Assembly (NCBI GenBank): GCA_021827255.1
Contig: JAKAWO010000171.1
Coordinates: 1 to 6,630 of the forward strand
Direction of reading: 5' to 3'
Length of the DNA stretch: 6,630 bases
DNA from: Acidobacteriota bacterium
GTDB taxonomy: Bacteria > Acidobacteriota > Terriglobia > UBA7540
Within the stretch, counting starts at the first letter, position 1, and each line of letters opens with the position of its first letter. The notes beneath the pieces are model-generated. The model was not told where the DNA came from, did not search any database, and saw only the letters and a program-made list of their open reading frames with translations. Shown in pieces: positions 1 to 6,101 of the stretch. A program made the position numbers and the translations under genes.

Positions 1-917
1 CCGGACTAAGCCGCGCGCGCGCCATCACGGTGCCTGCGGGCGAGCCATCCAAGTCCCTGGCGCAGGTTGAGCGGATTGCTTTGAAACTGTCGGCCTGCGG
101 CGCCGATCGCCACTCGCTGCTCGTGGACCTTGGCGGCGAGGTCGTCGACGATCTGGGTGGCTTCGTGGCTTCAACCTATATGCGTGGGATGGATTGTGTT
201 CAGGTTCCGACCACCGTCGTCGCGCAGGTGGACAGCTCGATCGGCGGCAAAACCGCCGTGGATGTGGGAAAGGCGAAAAACCTGGTGGGAACGTTTCACT
301 CGCCGCGCCTGGTCTTGGCGGACCCGACGGTCTTGAGCTCGCTCAGCGAACGGGCATTTCGGTCCGGATTCTACGAGGTCGTGAAGCACGCAATCCTCTC
401 CGGGCCGACGTTCTTCGCCTGCCTGGAGCGTCAGCTCGCCAAGCTCCGGCCGGGCCGCGCCGCCGATCTCGCGCCCATCATCGCCCGCGCGGCGAAGGTC
501 AAGGTGGAGGTCGTCAATCGCGACGAACGCGAAACCGATTTGCGCCGCGTCTTGAATCTCGGCCACACTTTGGGCCATGCCATCGAGGAAGCCACCGAGT
601 ATCGGCGGTTTCTGCACGGCGAAGCGGTCGGCTGGGGATTGCTGGGGGTCATCCGCTTGGGGGAGCGGCTCGGCGCGCTGCCCGGGGATGAGGCCGCGCG
701 GATGGTCCAGTTGGTGCGGCAGGTTGGCCCGCTGCCTTCCATCAAAGACCTTCGCGCCGGGCGCGTCCTTCCGCTCCTGCTGCACGACAAAAAAACCGTC
801 GGTGGCCGCATCCATTGGGTCGTCCCGGAGCGGATCGGCAAGCTGCGGGTGAGATCGGATGTGCCGATGGAAACCGTCGCGCAGGCTTTCCGCGACATCC
901 AACGAGCGATGGAATGA
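1..917 (+). CDS. aroB: 3-dehydroquinate synthase, 5'-truncated by the window edge
   Basis: AroB converts DAHP to 3-dehydroquinate, the second step of the cytoplasmic shikimate pathway, using NAD and a divalent metal. The frame is open from base 3 and reads 'ITVPAGEPSKS', an internal AroB motif. The true start is therefore upstream, and the GTG at 30 is not a start. About 304 residues are visible; the family usually has 350-370. Recognisable blocks in order are 'QVPTTVVAQVDSSIGGKT' (substrate-site lysine), 'NLVGTFHSPRLVLAD', 'GFYEVVKH' (metal-ligand Glu), 'LNLGHTLGHAIE' and 'HGEAVGWG' (the two metal-ligand His), and 'HDKKTVGG' near the C terminus. The glycine-rich NAD loop is odd: it reads 'GGEVVDDLGGF' at 132-164, where the family usually has GGGVVGDLAGF. 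The stop overlaps the ubiE start by four bases, so the two are probably co-translated. Identity is secure; activity is less so because of the altered loop. Confidence 0.95.
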   Translation, partial: GLSRARAITVPAGEPSKSLAQVERIALKLSACGADRHSLLVDLGGEVVDDLGGFVASTYMRGMDCVQVPTTVVAQVDSSIGGKTAVDVGKAKNLVGTFHSPRLVLADPTVLSSLSERAFRSGFYEVVKHAILSGPTFFACLERQLAKLRPGRAADLAPIIARAAKVKVEVVNRDERETDLRRVLNLGHTLGHAIEEATEYRRFLHGEAVGWGLLGVIRLGERLGALPGDEAARMVQLVRQVGPLPSIKDLRAGRVLPLLLHDKKTVGGRIHWVVPERIGKLRVRSDVPMETVAQAFRDIQRAME

Positions 918-1672
918 GCGGTAGCGCGAAGCCAGAGCTCGCCGGAAGCCCCCTGGGCCGACCGGGTGACCCCGGGTCAACGGCCGCTGAAGTGCGCCGG
1001 ATGTTTGCTGCCGTCGCGCCGCGTTACGATCTCCTCAATCACGTTCTTTCTTTCGGTTCGGACATCCTGTGGCGCCAGAAGGCCGCTGAAGCGTTGGCTG
1101 ACGTTCTGGCAAGACCGGGATCTAGGGTGACGGATTTGTGCTGTGGCACAGGCGACTTGGCTCTGGCGCTGGCGAGCCGCTCCGCCGGAGGGGTGATCGG
1201 CGCGGACTTCTGTTATCCCATGCTGGCTCGGGCGCGGCAGAAATCACTGGGCCGGCTTCATCTTCACTTCGTCGAGGCCGATGTGTTGCGCTTGCCCTTC
1301 GCGGATGCGTCATTGGACGCGGTTTCCGTCGCCTTCGGCTTTCGCAACCTCGCCAATTATCGCCAAGGACTGCGTGAAATGTGCCGCATCCTGAAGCCGC
1401 GCGGCCGGATGGCCATCCTCGAGTTTTCAAAGGTTCGGGGAATGATTGTTGGCCCCCTTTTCCGTTTTTATTTTCGCCGCCTGCTCCCGCATCTGGGTTC
1501 CTGGGCCTCGGGCGTTCCCGGTCCCTACCAGTACCTTCCCGATTCGGTCGCGCGCTTTCCGGACCAGGAGTCTCTTGCCGGGATGATGCGTGAAGCGGGA
1601 TTGACGAGGGTCCGCTATCGAAATCTAACGCGGGGAGTCGCAGCCCTGCACGTGGGAGAAAAAGCTGTTTAG
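914..1672 (+). CDS. ubiE/menG: Demethylmenaquinone (ubiquinone-type) C-methyltransferase
   Basis: This SAM-dependent enzyme methylates demethylmenaquinone to menaquinone, the last step in making the membrane quinone. Some bacteria also use it for ubiquinone. The product is 252 residues, normal for the family. Visible features are 'RYDLLNHVLSFG' (38-48), the SAM-binding motif I 'VTDLCCGTGDL' (72-82), 'FGFRNL' (141-146), 'LEFSK' (169-173), 'YQYLPDSV' (205-212), 'FPDQESLAGMM' (215-225) and the C-terminal 'GVAALHVGEK' (241-250). The ATG at 914 was chosen because its ATGA overlaps the aroB stop, which suggests translational coupling, and because it leaves only a short N-terminal extension before the conserved core. 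The frame stays open upstream of 914, but that part overlaps aroB. A methyltransferase acting on menaquinone is more likely than on ubiquinone if the host is acidobacterial; this is inference. The 3' end overlaps the convergent gene by four bases. Confidence 0.95.
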   Translation: MSGSAKPELAGSPLGRPGDPGSTAAEVRRMFAAVAPRYDLLNHVLSFGSDILWRQKAAEALADVLARPGSRVTDLCCGTGDLALALASRSAGGVIGADFCYPMLARARQKSLGRLHLHFVEADVLRLPFADASLDAVSVAFGFRNLANYRQGLREMCRILKPRGRMAILEFSKVRGMIVGPLFRFYFRRLLPHLGSWASGVPGPYQYLPDSVARFPDQESLAGMMREAGLTRVRYRNLTRGVAALHVGEKAV

Positions 1673-2310
1673 GGGGTCTTGCTCCAGTCGGCCGGGGCGC
1701 CACTCGCCTTGAACTCCTGGTTGAGGCTGTCTAGAGCCTTCTCCGCCCGGGCGGTCCCGGCTTCTTTCTCGCTCAGCTCGGCTTGCTTGGCGGAAATCTT
1801 GTTGCTGAGGCTCGAAATCTGATTGGGATCTAGCGTTTGCTGTTTCTGAAGCTGGAGAAGCTTGAGCTCGTTTTGGGAAAGGGTTTGTTCCTCTTTAGCG
1901 CGCGCGAGGCGGGCGCGAACCACCTTGAACCGCGCCTGCCAATAGGCCCGGGTCCGCAGGTTACGAGCGGGGGTCGCGCTCGACTCGGCCGCTCCGCCTA
2001 GCGGTGCGGAGGAGGATTGCGTATGAGCGGCTCGCTGAGCTAAGCCGATCGCGGGATTCCACGATTTCGGCCCGGTTTGCACTTGGCTTGGGCTCGAAGC
2101 AGTCTTGCCGGTCGGCGCGCTCGATGGGGTCCCCGAGGCGTGAGGGATCGTGTCATTGGTGTAAACCCTCACCGCCTTTTTCCCCTCCGCGTCCTGTTGC
2201 GCCCGCAGCTTGCGCGCAATTTCGCCCAGTGACTGTGCCCCGGCCATCGCTTGGAGAGAGAGGGAAAACATGGCGCCTAGCGCCGCGGACCGCAACATCA
2301 GGCTTTTCAT
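1669..2310 (-). CDS. Exported coiled-coil protein of unknown function (paralogue B)
   Basis: I do not recognise a named family. The 213-residue product starts with a Sec-type signal peptide: K2, a hydrophobic stretch at about 8-21, and 'AMAGAQ' as a likely cleavage region near 21-26. The mature protein begins with 'SLGEIARKL' (27-35) and 'KAVRVYTNDTIP' (45-56), followed by a Ser/Ala/Pro-rich, low-complexity linker (about 57-115). Two charged, Gln/Glu/Lys-rich helical stretches (about 124-157 and 163-199) look coiled-coil, and the end is 'GAPADWSKTP'. The same layout is found in the gene immediately upstream (2430-3092), so the two are diverged tandem duplicates. I recall the 'VYTND-IP' block from acidobacterial hypothetical proteins; that was not checked. 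The start is supported by a GAGGTG ribosome binding site. Probably periplasmic. The reading frame ends inside the last codons of convergent ubiE. Confidence 0.8.
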   Translation of the reverse strand: MKSLMLRSAALGAMFSLSLQAMAGAQSLGEIARKLRAQQDAEGKKAVRVYTNDTIPHASGTPSSAPTGKTASSPSQVQTGPKSWNPAIGLAQRAAHTQSSSAPLGGAAESSATPARNLRTRAYWQARFKVVRARLARAKEEQTLSQNELKLLQLQKQQTLDPNQISSLSNKISAKQAELSEKEAGTARAEKALDSLNQEFKASGAPADWSKTP

Positions 2311-2315
2311 AAGGT

Positions 2316-2321
2316 CACCTC
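2316..2321 (-). promoter_or_regulatory. Ribosome binding site of paralogue B
   Basis: The minus strand reads GAGGTG, complementary to the 16S rRNA tail, five bases before the ATG at 2310. It supports this start for the downstream exported protein. Confidence 0.65.
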
Positions 2322-2429
2322 ACCCAAGGGGCTGGGCGTCACGAATCTGCTTCCCCGCAGGCAGCCGTTGTCATTGTGGCCGCAGTGGAACGTTCGCTTT
2401 CCGGTACCACTCGCTCGCGCCGCGCGGCC

Positions 2430-3092
2430 TTATCGTATCCAGCCGGGATCTCCGCCGTCTCTCTGAAGTTGCTCTTGCAAATCCTGCATATCCTTCTCAT
2501 CAGCGGCAATCTGAGCCTTCTTGGCTTGAATTTCCTGCCGCAGCTTATTGGCACTCGATTGAAACCCTGGTCCGCTCTCCTGGTCCAACGTTTTCTGAGG
2601 GTTCGGGTAATAGGTTAACCGCGCCTGGCCAAGTTGCTGCTCCAGCACAGCGAGCTCTCGCTGGTGGAGACTCAAGTTGCTCCGAATCCTTGCCGCGCGT
2701 TTTTGGAAATATGCTTGGCCGTGTTTGCGGCTGGCCTGGGGCGATTCCTTGGAGGTCCCGGATTGGGCCGGTTGGCCCTCTGGAGTCCCCGTTACGCTGA
2801 TCCCGCCGTGCTGTGGGATGTTATCGTTCGTATAGACCTTGACGGCTTTCGTGCCTTGTGCTTTGCGCTCCTCCTGCAGCTTGCGCGCCAATTCGCCAAG
2901 CGACAGCGGCTGACTCGATGCCCCCATCCGCCCGTTTTGAGCCACGAGCACGTAGTCCGCCGGCCCTGGGAGAGACGCAACGCGCGATGGATTCTTTCGA
3001 GCCGTGAATGAATCCACCTGCCCCAGCAACCCTCCCGTCGCCAGCATCACGGCTAGAGCCGTTCCCACCACAGCTTTTTTCATGATTCCCAT
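2430..3092 (-). CDS. Exported coiled-coil protein of unknown function (paralogue A)
   Basis: The function is unknown. The 220-residue product has an N-terminal export or anchor signal: K5-K6 followed by a hydrophobic stretch at about 7-24. It has no cysteine lipobox and no clear signal-peptidase site, so it could remain membrane-anchored. After a spacer come 'SLGELARKL' (64-72) and 'KAVKVYTNDNIP' (82-93), a Gly/Ser/Gln-rich linker (about 94-125) and two charged helical, probably coiled-coil segments (about 128-158 and 178-211). The protein ends in 'GGDPGWIR'. These blocks match the downstream paralogue in order, including 'QKTLD' against 'QQTLD' between the two helices and the terminal Gly-x-Pro-x-Trp-like end. 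An AGGAGG nine bases upstream favours the ATG at 3092 over the internal one at 3083. The gap to the downstream paralogue is 119 bases with no obvious terminator, so co-transcription is plausible. It is divergent from purL. Confidence 0.82.
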   Translation of the reverse strand: MGIMKKAVVGTALAVMLATGGLLGQVDSFTARKNPSRVASLPGPADYVLVAQNGRMGASSQPLSLGELARKLQEERKAQGTKAVKVYTNDNIPQHGGISVTGTPEGQPAQSGTSKESPQASRKHGQAYFQKRAARIRSNLSLHQRELAVLEQQLGQARLTYYPNPQKTLDQESGPGFQSSANKLRQEIQAKKAQIAADEKDMQDLQEQLQRDGGDPGWIR

Positions 3093-3101
3093 CTTTGGCA
3101 G

Positions 3102-3107
3102 CCTCCT
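3102..3107 (-). promoter_or_regulatory. Ribosome binding site of paralogue A
   Basis: The minus strand reads a perfect AGGAGG nine bases upstream of the ATG at 3092. The alternative ATG at 3083 would be 18 bases away, so this site decides the start. Confidence 0.75.
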
Positions 3108-3125
3108 GGCCCTCCTCTGCCACCC

Positions 3126-3154
3126 AATCTACCCTTTTCCACCACGCAAATCAA
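3126..3154 (-). promoter_or_regulatory. Candidate sigma70-type promoter for the exported-protein pair
   Basis: On the minus strand, TTGATT (3149-3154) and TAGATT (3126-3131) each match four of six consensus bases of the -35 and -10 boxes and are separated by exactly 17 bases. Transcription would begin near 3119, giving a leader of about 27 bases that contains the AGGAGG site. The prediction is from pattern only; acidobacterial promoters may differ. Confidence 0.4.
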
Positions 3155-3211
3155 ATGTAGCGATTCATCCGCTTGCGCCACATCGCCTCCGAGTTTGGAG
3201 AGCGGAAAAAC

Positions 3212-3233
3212 CTTGAACCCCCATTCAAGTTGA
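3212..3233. repeat. Short inverted repeats, possible operator, between divergent genes
   Basis: CTTGAA (3212-3217) and TTCAAG (3224-3229) form a perfect six-base inverted repeat around a C-rich six-base spacer. A second, overlapping one, TCAA-G-TTGA, lies at 3225-3233. The repeats sit about 34 bases upstream of the purL TATAAT box and about 58 bases upstream of the other promoter's -35 box. They could be a regulator-binding site or a weak hairpin; repeats this short also arise by chance. No purine riboswitch or recognisable PurR box was seen. Confidence 0.3.
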
Positions 3234-3266
3234 GGATTTAATGGAAGCGAAGGTTGCCAGGCCGGA

Positions 3267-3272
3267 TATAAT
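3267..3272 (+). promoter_or_regulatory. Candidate -10 box of the purL-purQ promoter
   Basis: A perfect TATAAT lies 27 bases before the purL ATG in the intergenic region. No convincing -35 box is found at 16-18 bases upstream (the sequence there is GAAGCG-like) and there is no extended TG motif, so the site may be activator-dependent or a chance match. The implied leader is only about 20 bases. Confidence 0.4.
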
Positions 3273-3299
3273 CGTCTTTTAGGCTCGCCCGGAATTCCA

Positions 3300-6101
3300 A
3301 TGGCTATCCACGCGCTGTACGTTCTCTCCAAGGACGACCCGGAAGCCCGCGCTTGGCTCAGGTTTTTCCGCCGCCACGGGAACGGTGGCTTAACGGACTT
3401 CGCCATCGAGCGCGTCTATTGGCTGGAAGGAAGCGTGGACACCGGCAAGCTGAGGGCGCTCCTGGTGAATCCGCTCTATCAAACGGCGGCTGAGCAAACA
3501 CAGCTCGATCCGGCCCAAGGTCCGATCGTGGAGATTGCCTATCGCCCCGCCGTGACCGATCCGGAGACGCCGTCCATTCTGGAGGCGGCGCGATCGCTCG
3601 GCGAGCACGGGTTGGAATTTGCGCGGCTGGGTCGGCGCTATCAATTTTGCGGGATCGAAGAGGGTCCAGCGAAAATGCTGGCGGCGCGTTTTCTCTACAA
3701 CACAATTGTGGAGCGGGCGCGCGAGCCGGGCGAGGTGTTTCAAACGCTGCGGCCGACGGGCGAGCCCGATCGGGTGCAAACGGTTTCGCTCGGAGGCCTG
3801 GGCGACGCTCAATTGCTCCAGCTTTCGCGCCAGCGGTCATGGTACGCGCCGCTTTCGCAGATGCGGGTGATTCAAGCGCACGAAGCCCAGCGGCGACGTC
3901 CGCACACCGACGCCGAACTCGAGGTTCTGGTTCAAAGCTGGAGCGACCATTGCTACCACACCACGTGGAAGAGTTTGGGACTGCTCAAGCGGCTTTCCGC
4001 CGCGACCGAGCGCCTCCATCATCCGCTGGTCGTCAGCGCCTTCAAGGACAACGCCGGTGGCATGGAGTTCTACGACGGCTTCGTCGTCACGCTCAAAGGC
4101 GAAACGCACAATTTTCCAAGTTCGATCGCGCCCTTCGGCGGCGTGGCCACCAAACACGGCGGGGTGATTCGAGACACGCTGGGATTCGGCAAAGGCGCTT
4201 ACCCGATCGGCGGCACCACGCTCATGGGGACGATGGACCCCCGCCTTGCCGAGGACCAGGTTCCCGCCGGCGCGCTCCACCCGCAATTCATCCTGACGGA
4301 ATCCATTCGCGCTACCAGCAGTTACGTCAACCCGATGGGTATCCCGATGATGCACGCGGTTTACCGCTGCCACGGCGGCTATGCCAAGTGCCTGACGCTG
4401 GGGCATTCGATCGGCTTGATTCCCGCCAAGTACGCGCGCAAGGACCGGCCCGAGGCGGACGACCTGGCCGTGCTGATTGGCGGCGAGACCGGCCGCGACG
4501 GCATTCACGGCGCAACCGCCAGTTCCACCGGCATGACGGCCGCGACGATCGAAAGGGAATTCGCCGCCGTCCAAATCGGCCATCCCCTCACCGAGCGCCG
4601 CTTTGCGACCGCCGTTCCGGTGCTGCGCGACGCCGATTGCTTGCGCTCGATCACCGACCTCGGCGCGGGCGGGCTTTCGTCGGCGGCGGGCGAGATGGCG
4701 GCGGAGTGCGGCGTTTCGCTCGACCTCGACCGCGTGCCGCTCAAGGACAAGAGCCTGACGGCGTGGGAAATTCTTCTCTCGGAGTCGCAAGAGCGCATGC
4801 TGCTGGTGGTGCCGCCGGAAAAGATGGCGGAAGCGCGGACGATTCTAGATCGCTTTGAAGTCCCTTACGCCGAAGTCGGCCAGTTCAAAAACTCCTGCCG
4901 AATGGAGGCTTTGTGGCGCGGGCAAAAAGTGGTGGACCTGGAGATGAGCTTCCTGTGGGGCGGGTGCCCGCTCGATCCTATAGCCGCCGAAGAGCCCAAG
5001 CGGCCGCTTGCGCCGCTGACGATTCCCGAGCCGGCCACGGCGGAACAGTGGGCGCGGGCGGTCGAGGGCGTTGTGGCTCACTATCACTGCTGCGACCAGA
5101 GCGTGGCGGGCGCGCGCTTTGATACGACGGTGCAAGGACGAACGGCGGTGGGGCCGCTCGCGGGGCGCGACCATTCGATGCCGACTCACGTGTACGTCTC
5201 CGCGCCGCTTTATGGCAAACCTTATGGCGTGGTCACGACGGTTGCCTTCAATCCTCTTTACAGCGACGTCAGCCCGCGTGAGGCAGCCCGCCTGACAACG
5301 ATCGAGGCTATGACCAAAGCGGTGGCCGCCGGCGCCAGCTATCGCGAAATGGTTCTCGCCGACAACTTCTACACGCCGCGGCTCGCGCCGGCGGTCGCGT
5401 GGGATTTGACCCAAATGGTGGAAGCGATCGCCAAGCTTTCCGTCGAACTCGGGGTGCCGTTCATTTCCGGCAAAGACTCGAGCTCCGGAACGTTTGAGAC
5501 GCCGGGGCGCCGTATTGACGTTCCGATGACGCTGGTGGTCGCGGCGATGGGCCGTGTGCCGGACACAAGCAAAATCGTGACCGCGGACTTCAAGCGCGCC
5601 GGCAATTCGCTGGTATTGGCGGGCCGTCTTGGCGAGGCGCTCGGCGGGAGCGTCTATGCCGATCTCAGCGGCCAGCGCGGCGACCGGCTGTACGATCCCG
5701 GCGACGCTGCGGCCGTTCGCGCCGTCTGGGATGCTGTGCTGGCGCTCCACGCACGTGGAGGAATTGTGTCGGCTTCGGCGATTGCCGAAGGCGGCGTGGC
5801 ATTGCGCCTTTTTGAAGCGGCCTTCGGCTCCGGGCTGGGGGCGCGAATTGAATGCCTGCGCGACGGCCGAGGCCGACGCGACGGTTTCCTTTTTGGAGAG
5901 TTCACGGGCGGCGTGCTGCTGGAAGTTGATCCGGAAATGGGGTTGGATGAGGTTTTCGCCGGCGTTCCTTATCGTGTGATCGGGGAGGTTTTGCCCGAGC
6001 CCCGCCTGGCGCTTTCTGAGGCCGGCGAAACGCTCTGGAGCGAGCCGCTCTGGGCCTTGGCCGAAAAGTGGCGCTCGACTTTTCGGGAGGTCGTCGAATG
6101 A
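3300..6101 (+). CDS. purL: Phosphoribosylformylglycinamidine synthase, PurS-PurL fusion
   Basis: This is the synthetase subunit of FGAM synthase: FGAR + ATP + ammonia gives FGAM, the fourth step of purine synthesis in the cytoplasm. Its 933 residues exceed small PurL (about 720-760). The extra N terminus has two PurS-like repeats, about 3-62 (ending 'LLVNPLYQT') and 76-142 (ending 'FLYNTIVERA'), so no separate purS is expected. PurL hallmarks follow: 'WSDHC' (214-218, His217), 'KGETHNFPSS' (266-275), 'GGVIRD' (287-292), 'IGGETGRDGIHGA' (393-405), 'DLGAGGLSSA' (453-462), 'SESQERM' (494-500), 'TVQGRTAVGPL' (610-620) and 'ISGKDSSSG' (722-730). The ATG at 3300 is the first in the frame after an in-frame stop at 3231, with a weak GGA six bases upstream. 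Two motifs deviate from the common form: ETHNF for ETHNH, and 'SASAIAEGG' (824-832) for a typical HDvSdGG. The stop overlaps the purQ start. Confidence 0.95.
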   Translation: MAIHALYVLSKDDPEARAWLRFFRRHGNGGLTDFAIERVYWLEGSVDTGKLRALLVNPLYQTAAEQTQLDPAQGPIVEIAYRPAVTDPETPSILEAARSLGEHGLEFARLGRRYQFCGIEEGPAKMLAARFLYNTIVERAREPGEVFQTLRPTGEPDRVQTVSLGGLGDAQLLQLSRQRSWYAPLSQMRVIQAHEAQRRRPHTDAELEVLVQSWSDHCYHTTWKSLGLLKRLSAATERLHHPLVVSAFKDNAGGMEFYDGFVVTLKGETHNFPSSIAPFGGVATKHGGVIRDTLGFGKGAYPIGGTTLMGTMDPRLAEDQVPAGALHPQFILTESIRATSSYVNPMGIPMMHAVYRCHGGYAKCLTLGHSIGLIPAKYARKDRPEADDLAVLIGGETGRDGIHGATASSTGMTAATIEREFAAVQIGHPLTERRFATAVPVLRDADCLRSITDLGAGGLSSAAGEMAAECGVSLDLDRVPLKDKSLTAWEILLSESQERMLLVVPPEKMAEARTILDRFEVPYAEVGQFKNSCRMEALWRGQKVVDLEMSFLWGGCPLDPIAAEEPKRPLAPLTIPEPATAEQWARAVEGVVAHYHCCDQSVAGARFDTTVQGRTAVGPLAGRDHSMPTHVYVSAPLYGKPYGVVTTVAFNPLYSDVSPREAARLTTIEAMTKAVAAGASYREMVLADNFYTPRLAPAVAWDLTQMVEAIAKLSVELGVPFISGKDSSSGTFETPGRRIDVPMTLVVAAMGRVPDTSKIVTADFKRAGNSLVLAGRLGEALGGSVYADLSGQRGDRLYDPGDAAAVRAVWDAVLALHARGGIVSASAIAEGGVALRLFEAAFGSGLGARIECLRDGRGRRDGFLFGEFTGGVLLEVDPEMGLDEVFAGVPYRVIGEVLPEPRLALSEAGETLWSEPLWALAEKWRSTFREVVE
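6085..6090 (+). promoter_or_regulatory. Ribosome binding site of purQ inside the end of purL
   Basis: GGGAGG lies seven bases before the ATG at 6098, within the last purL codons. It fixes the purQ start and, with the ATGA overlap, points to coupled translation giving matched amounts of the two subunits. Confidence 0.7.

Noticed and set aside
815..913. Upstream extension of ubiE to a start at 815
   Set aside because: It would overlap aroB by about 100 bases and add residues with no family counterpart; the ATGA at 914 is the better start.
171..980. Long minus-strand open frame (269 codons) opposite aroB
   Set aside because: It is antisense to clear AroB motifs, has an Arg/Gln/Asp-rich composition typical of GC-rich shadow frames, and shows no recognisable motif.
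2388..2428. Palindromes GAACGTTC (2388-2395) and GCCGCGCGGC (2419-2428) between the two exported-protein genes
   Set aside because: They are short, self-complementary without a loop and lack a T-run, so they do not support a terminator; such palindromes are common in GC-rich DNA.
3254..3259. TTGCCA as a -35 box for the purL TATAAT
   Set aside because: It is only seven bases from the -10 box, far too close for a sigma70-type promoter.
3647..4858. 403-codon plus-strand frame inside purL
   Set aside because: It lies out of frame over the conserved PurL core and its product is low-complexity Arg/Gly/Pro-rich; it is a composition artefact.
3837..5750. Two long minus-strand frames (317 and 301 codons) opposite purL
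   Set aside because: Both are Arg/His-rich shadows of the PurL coding frame with no family motifs and no plausible ribosome binding context.
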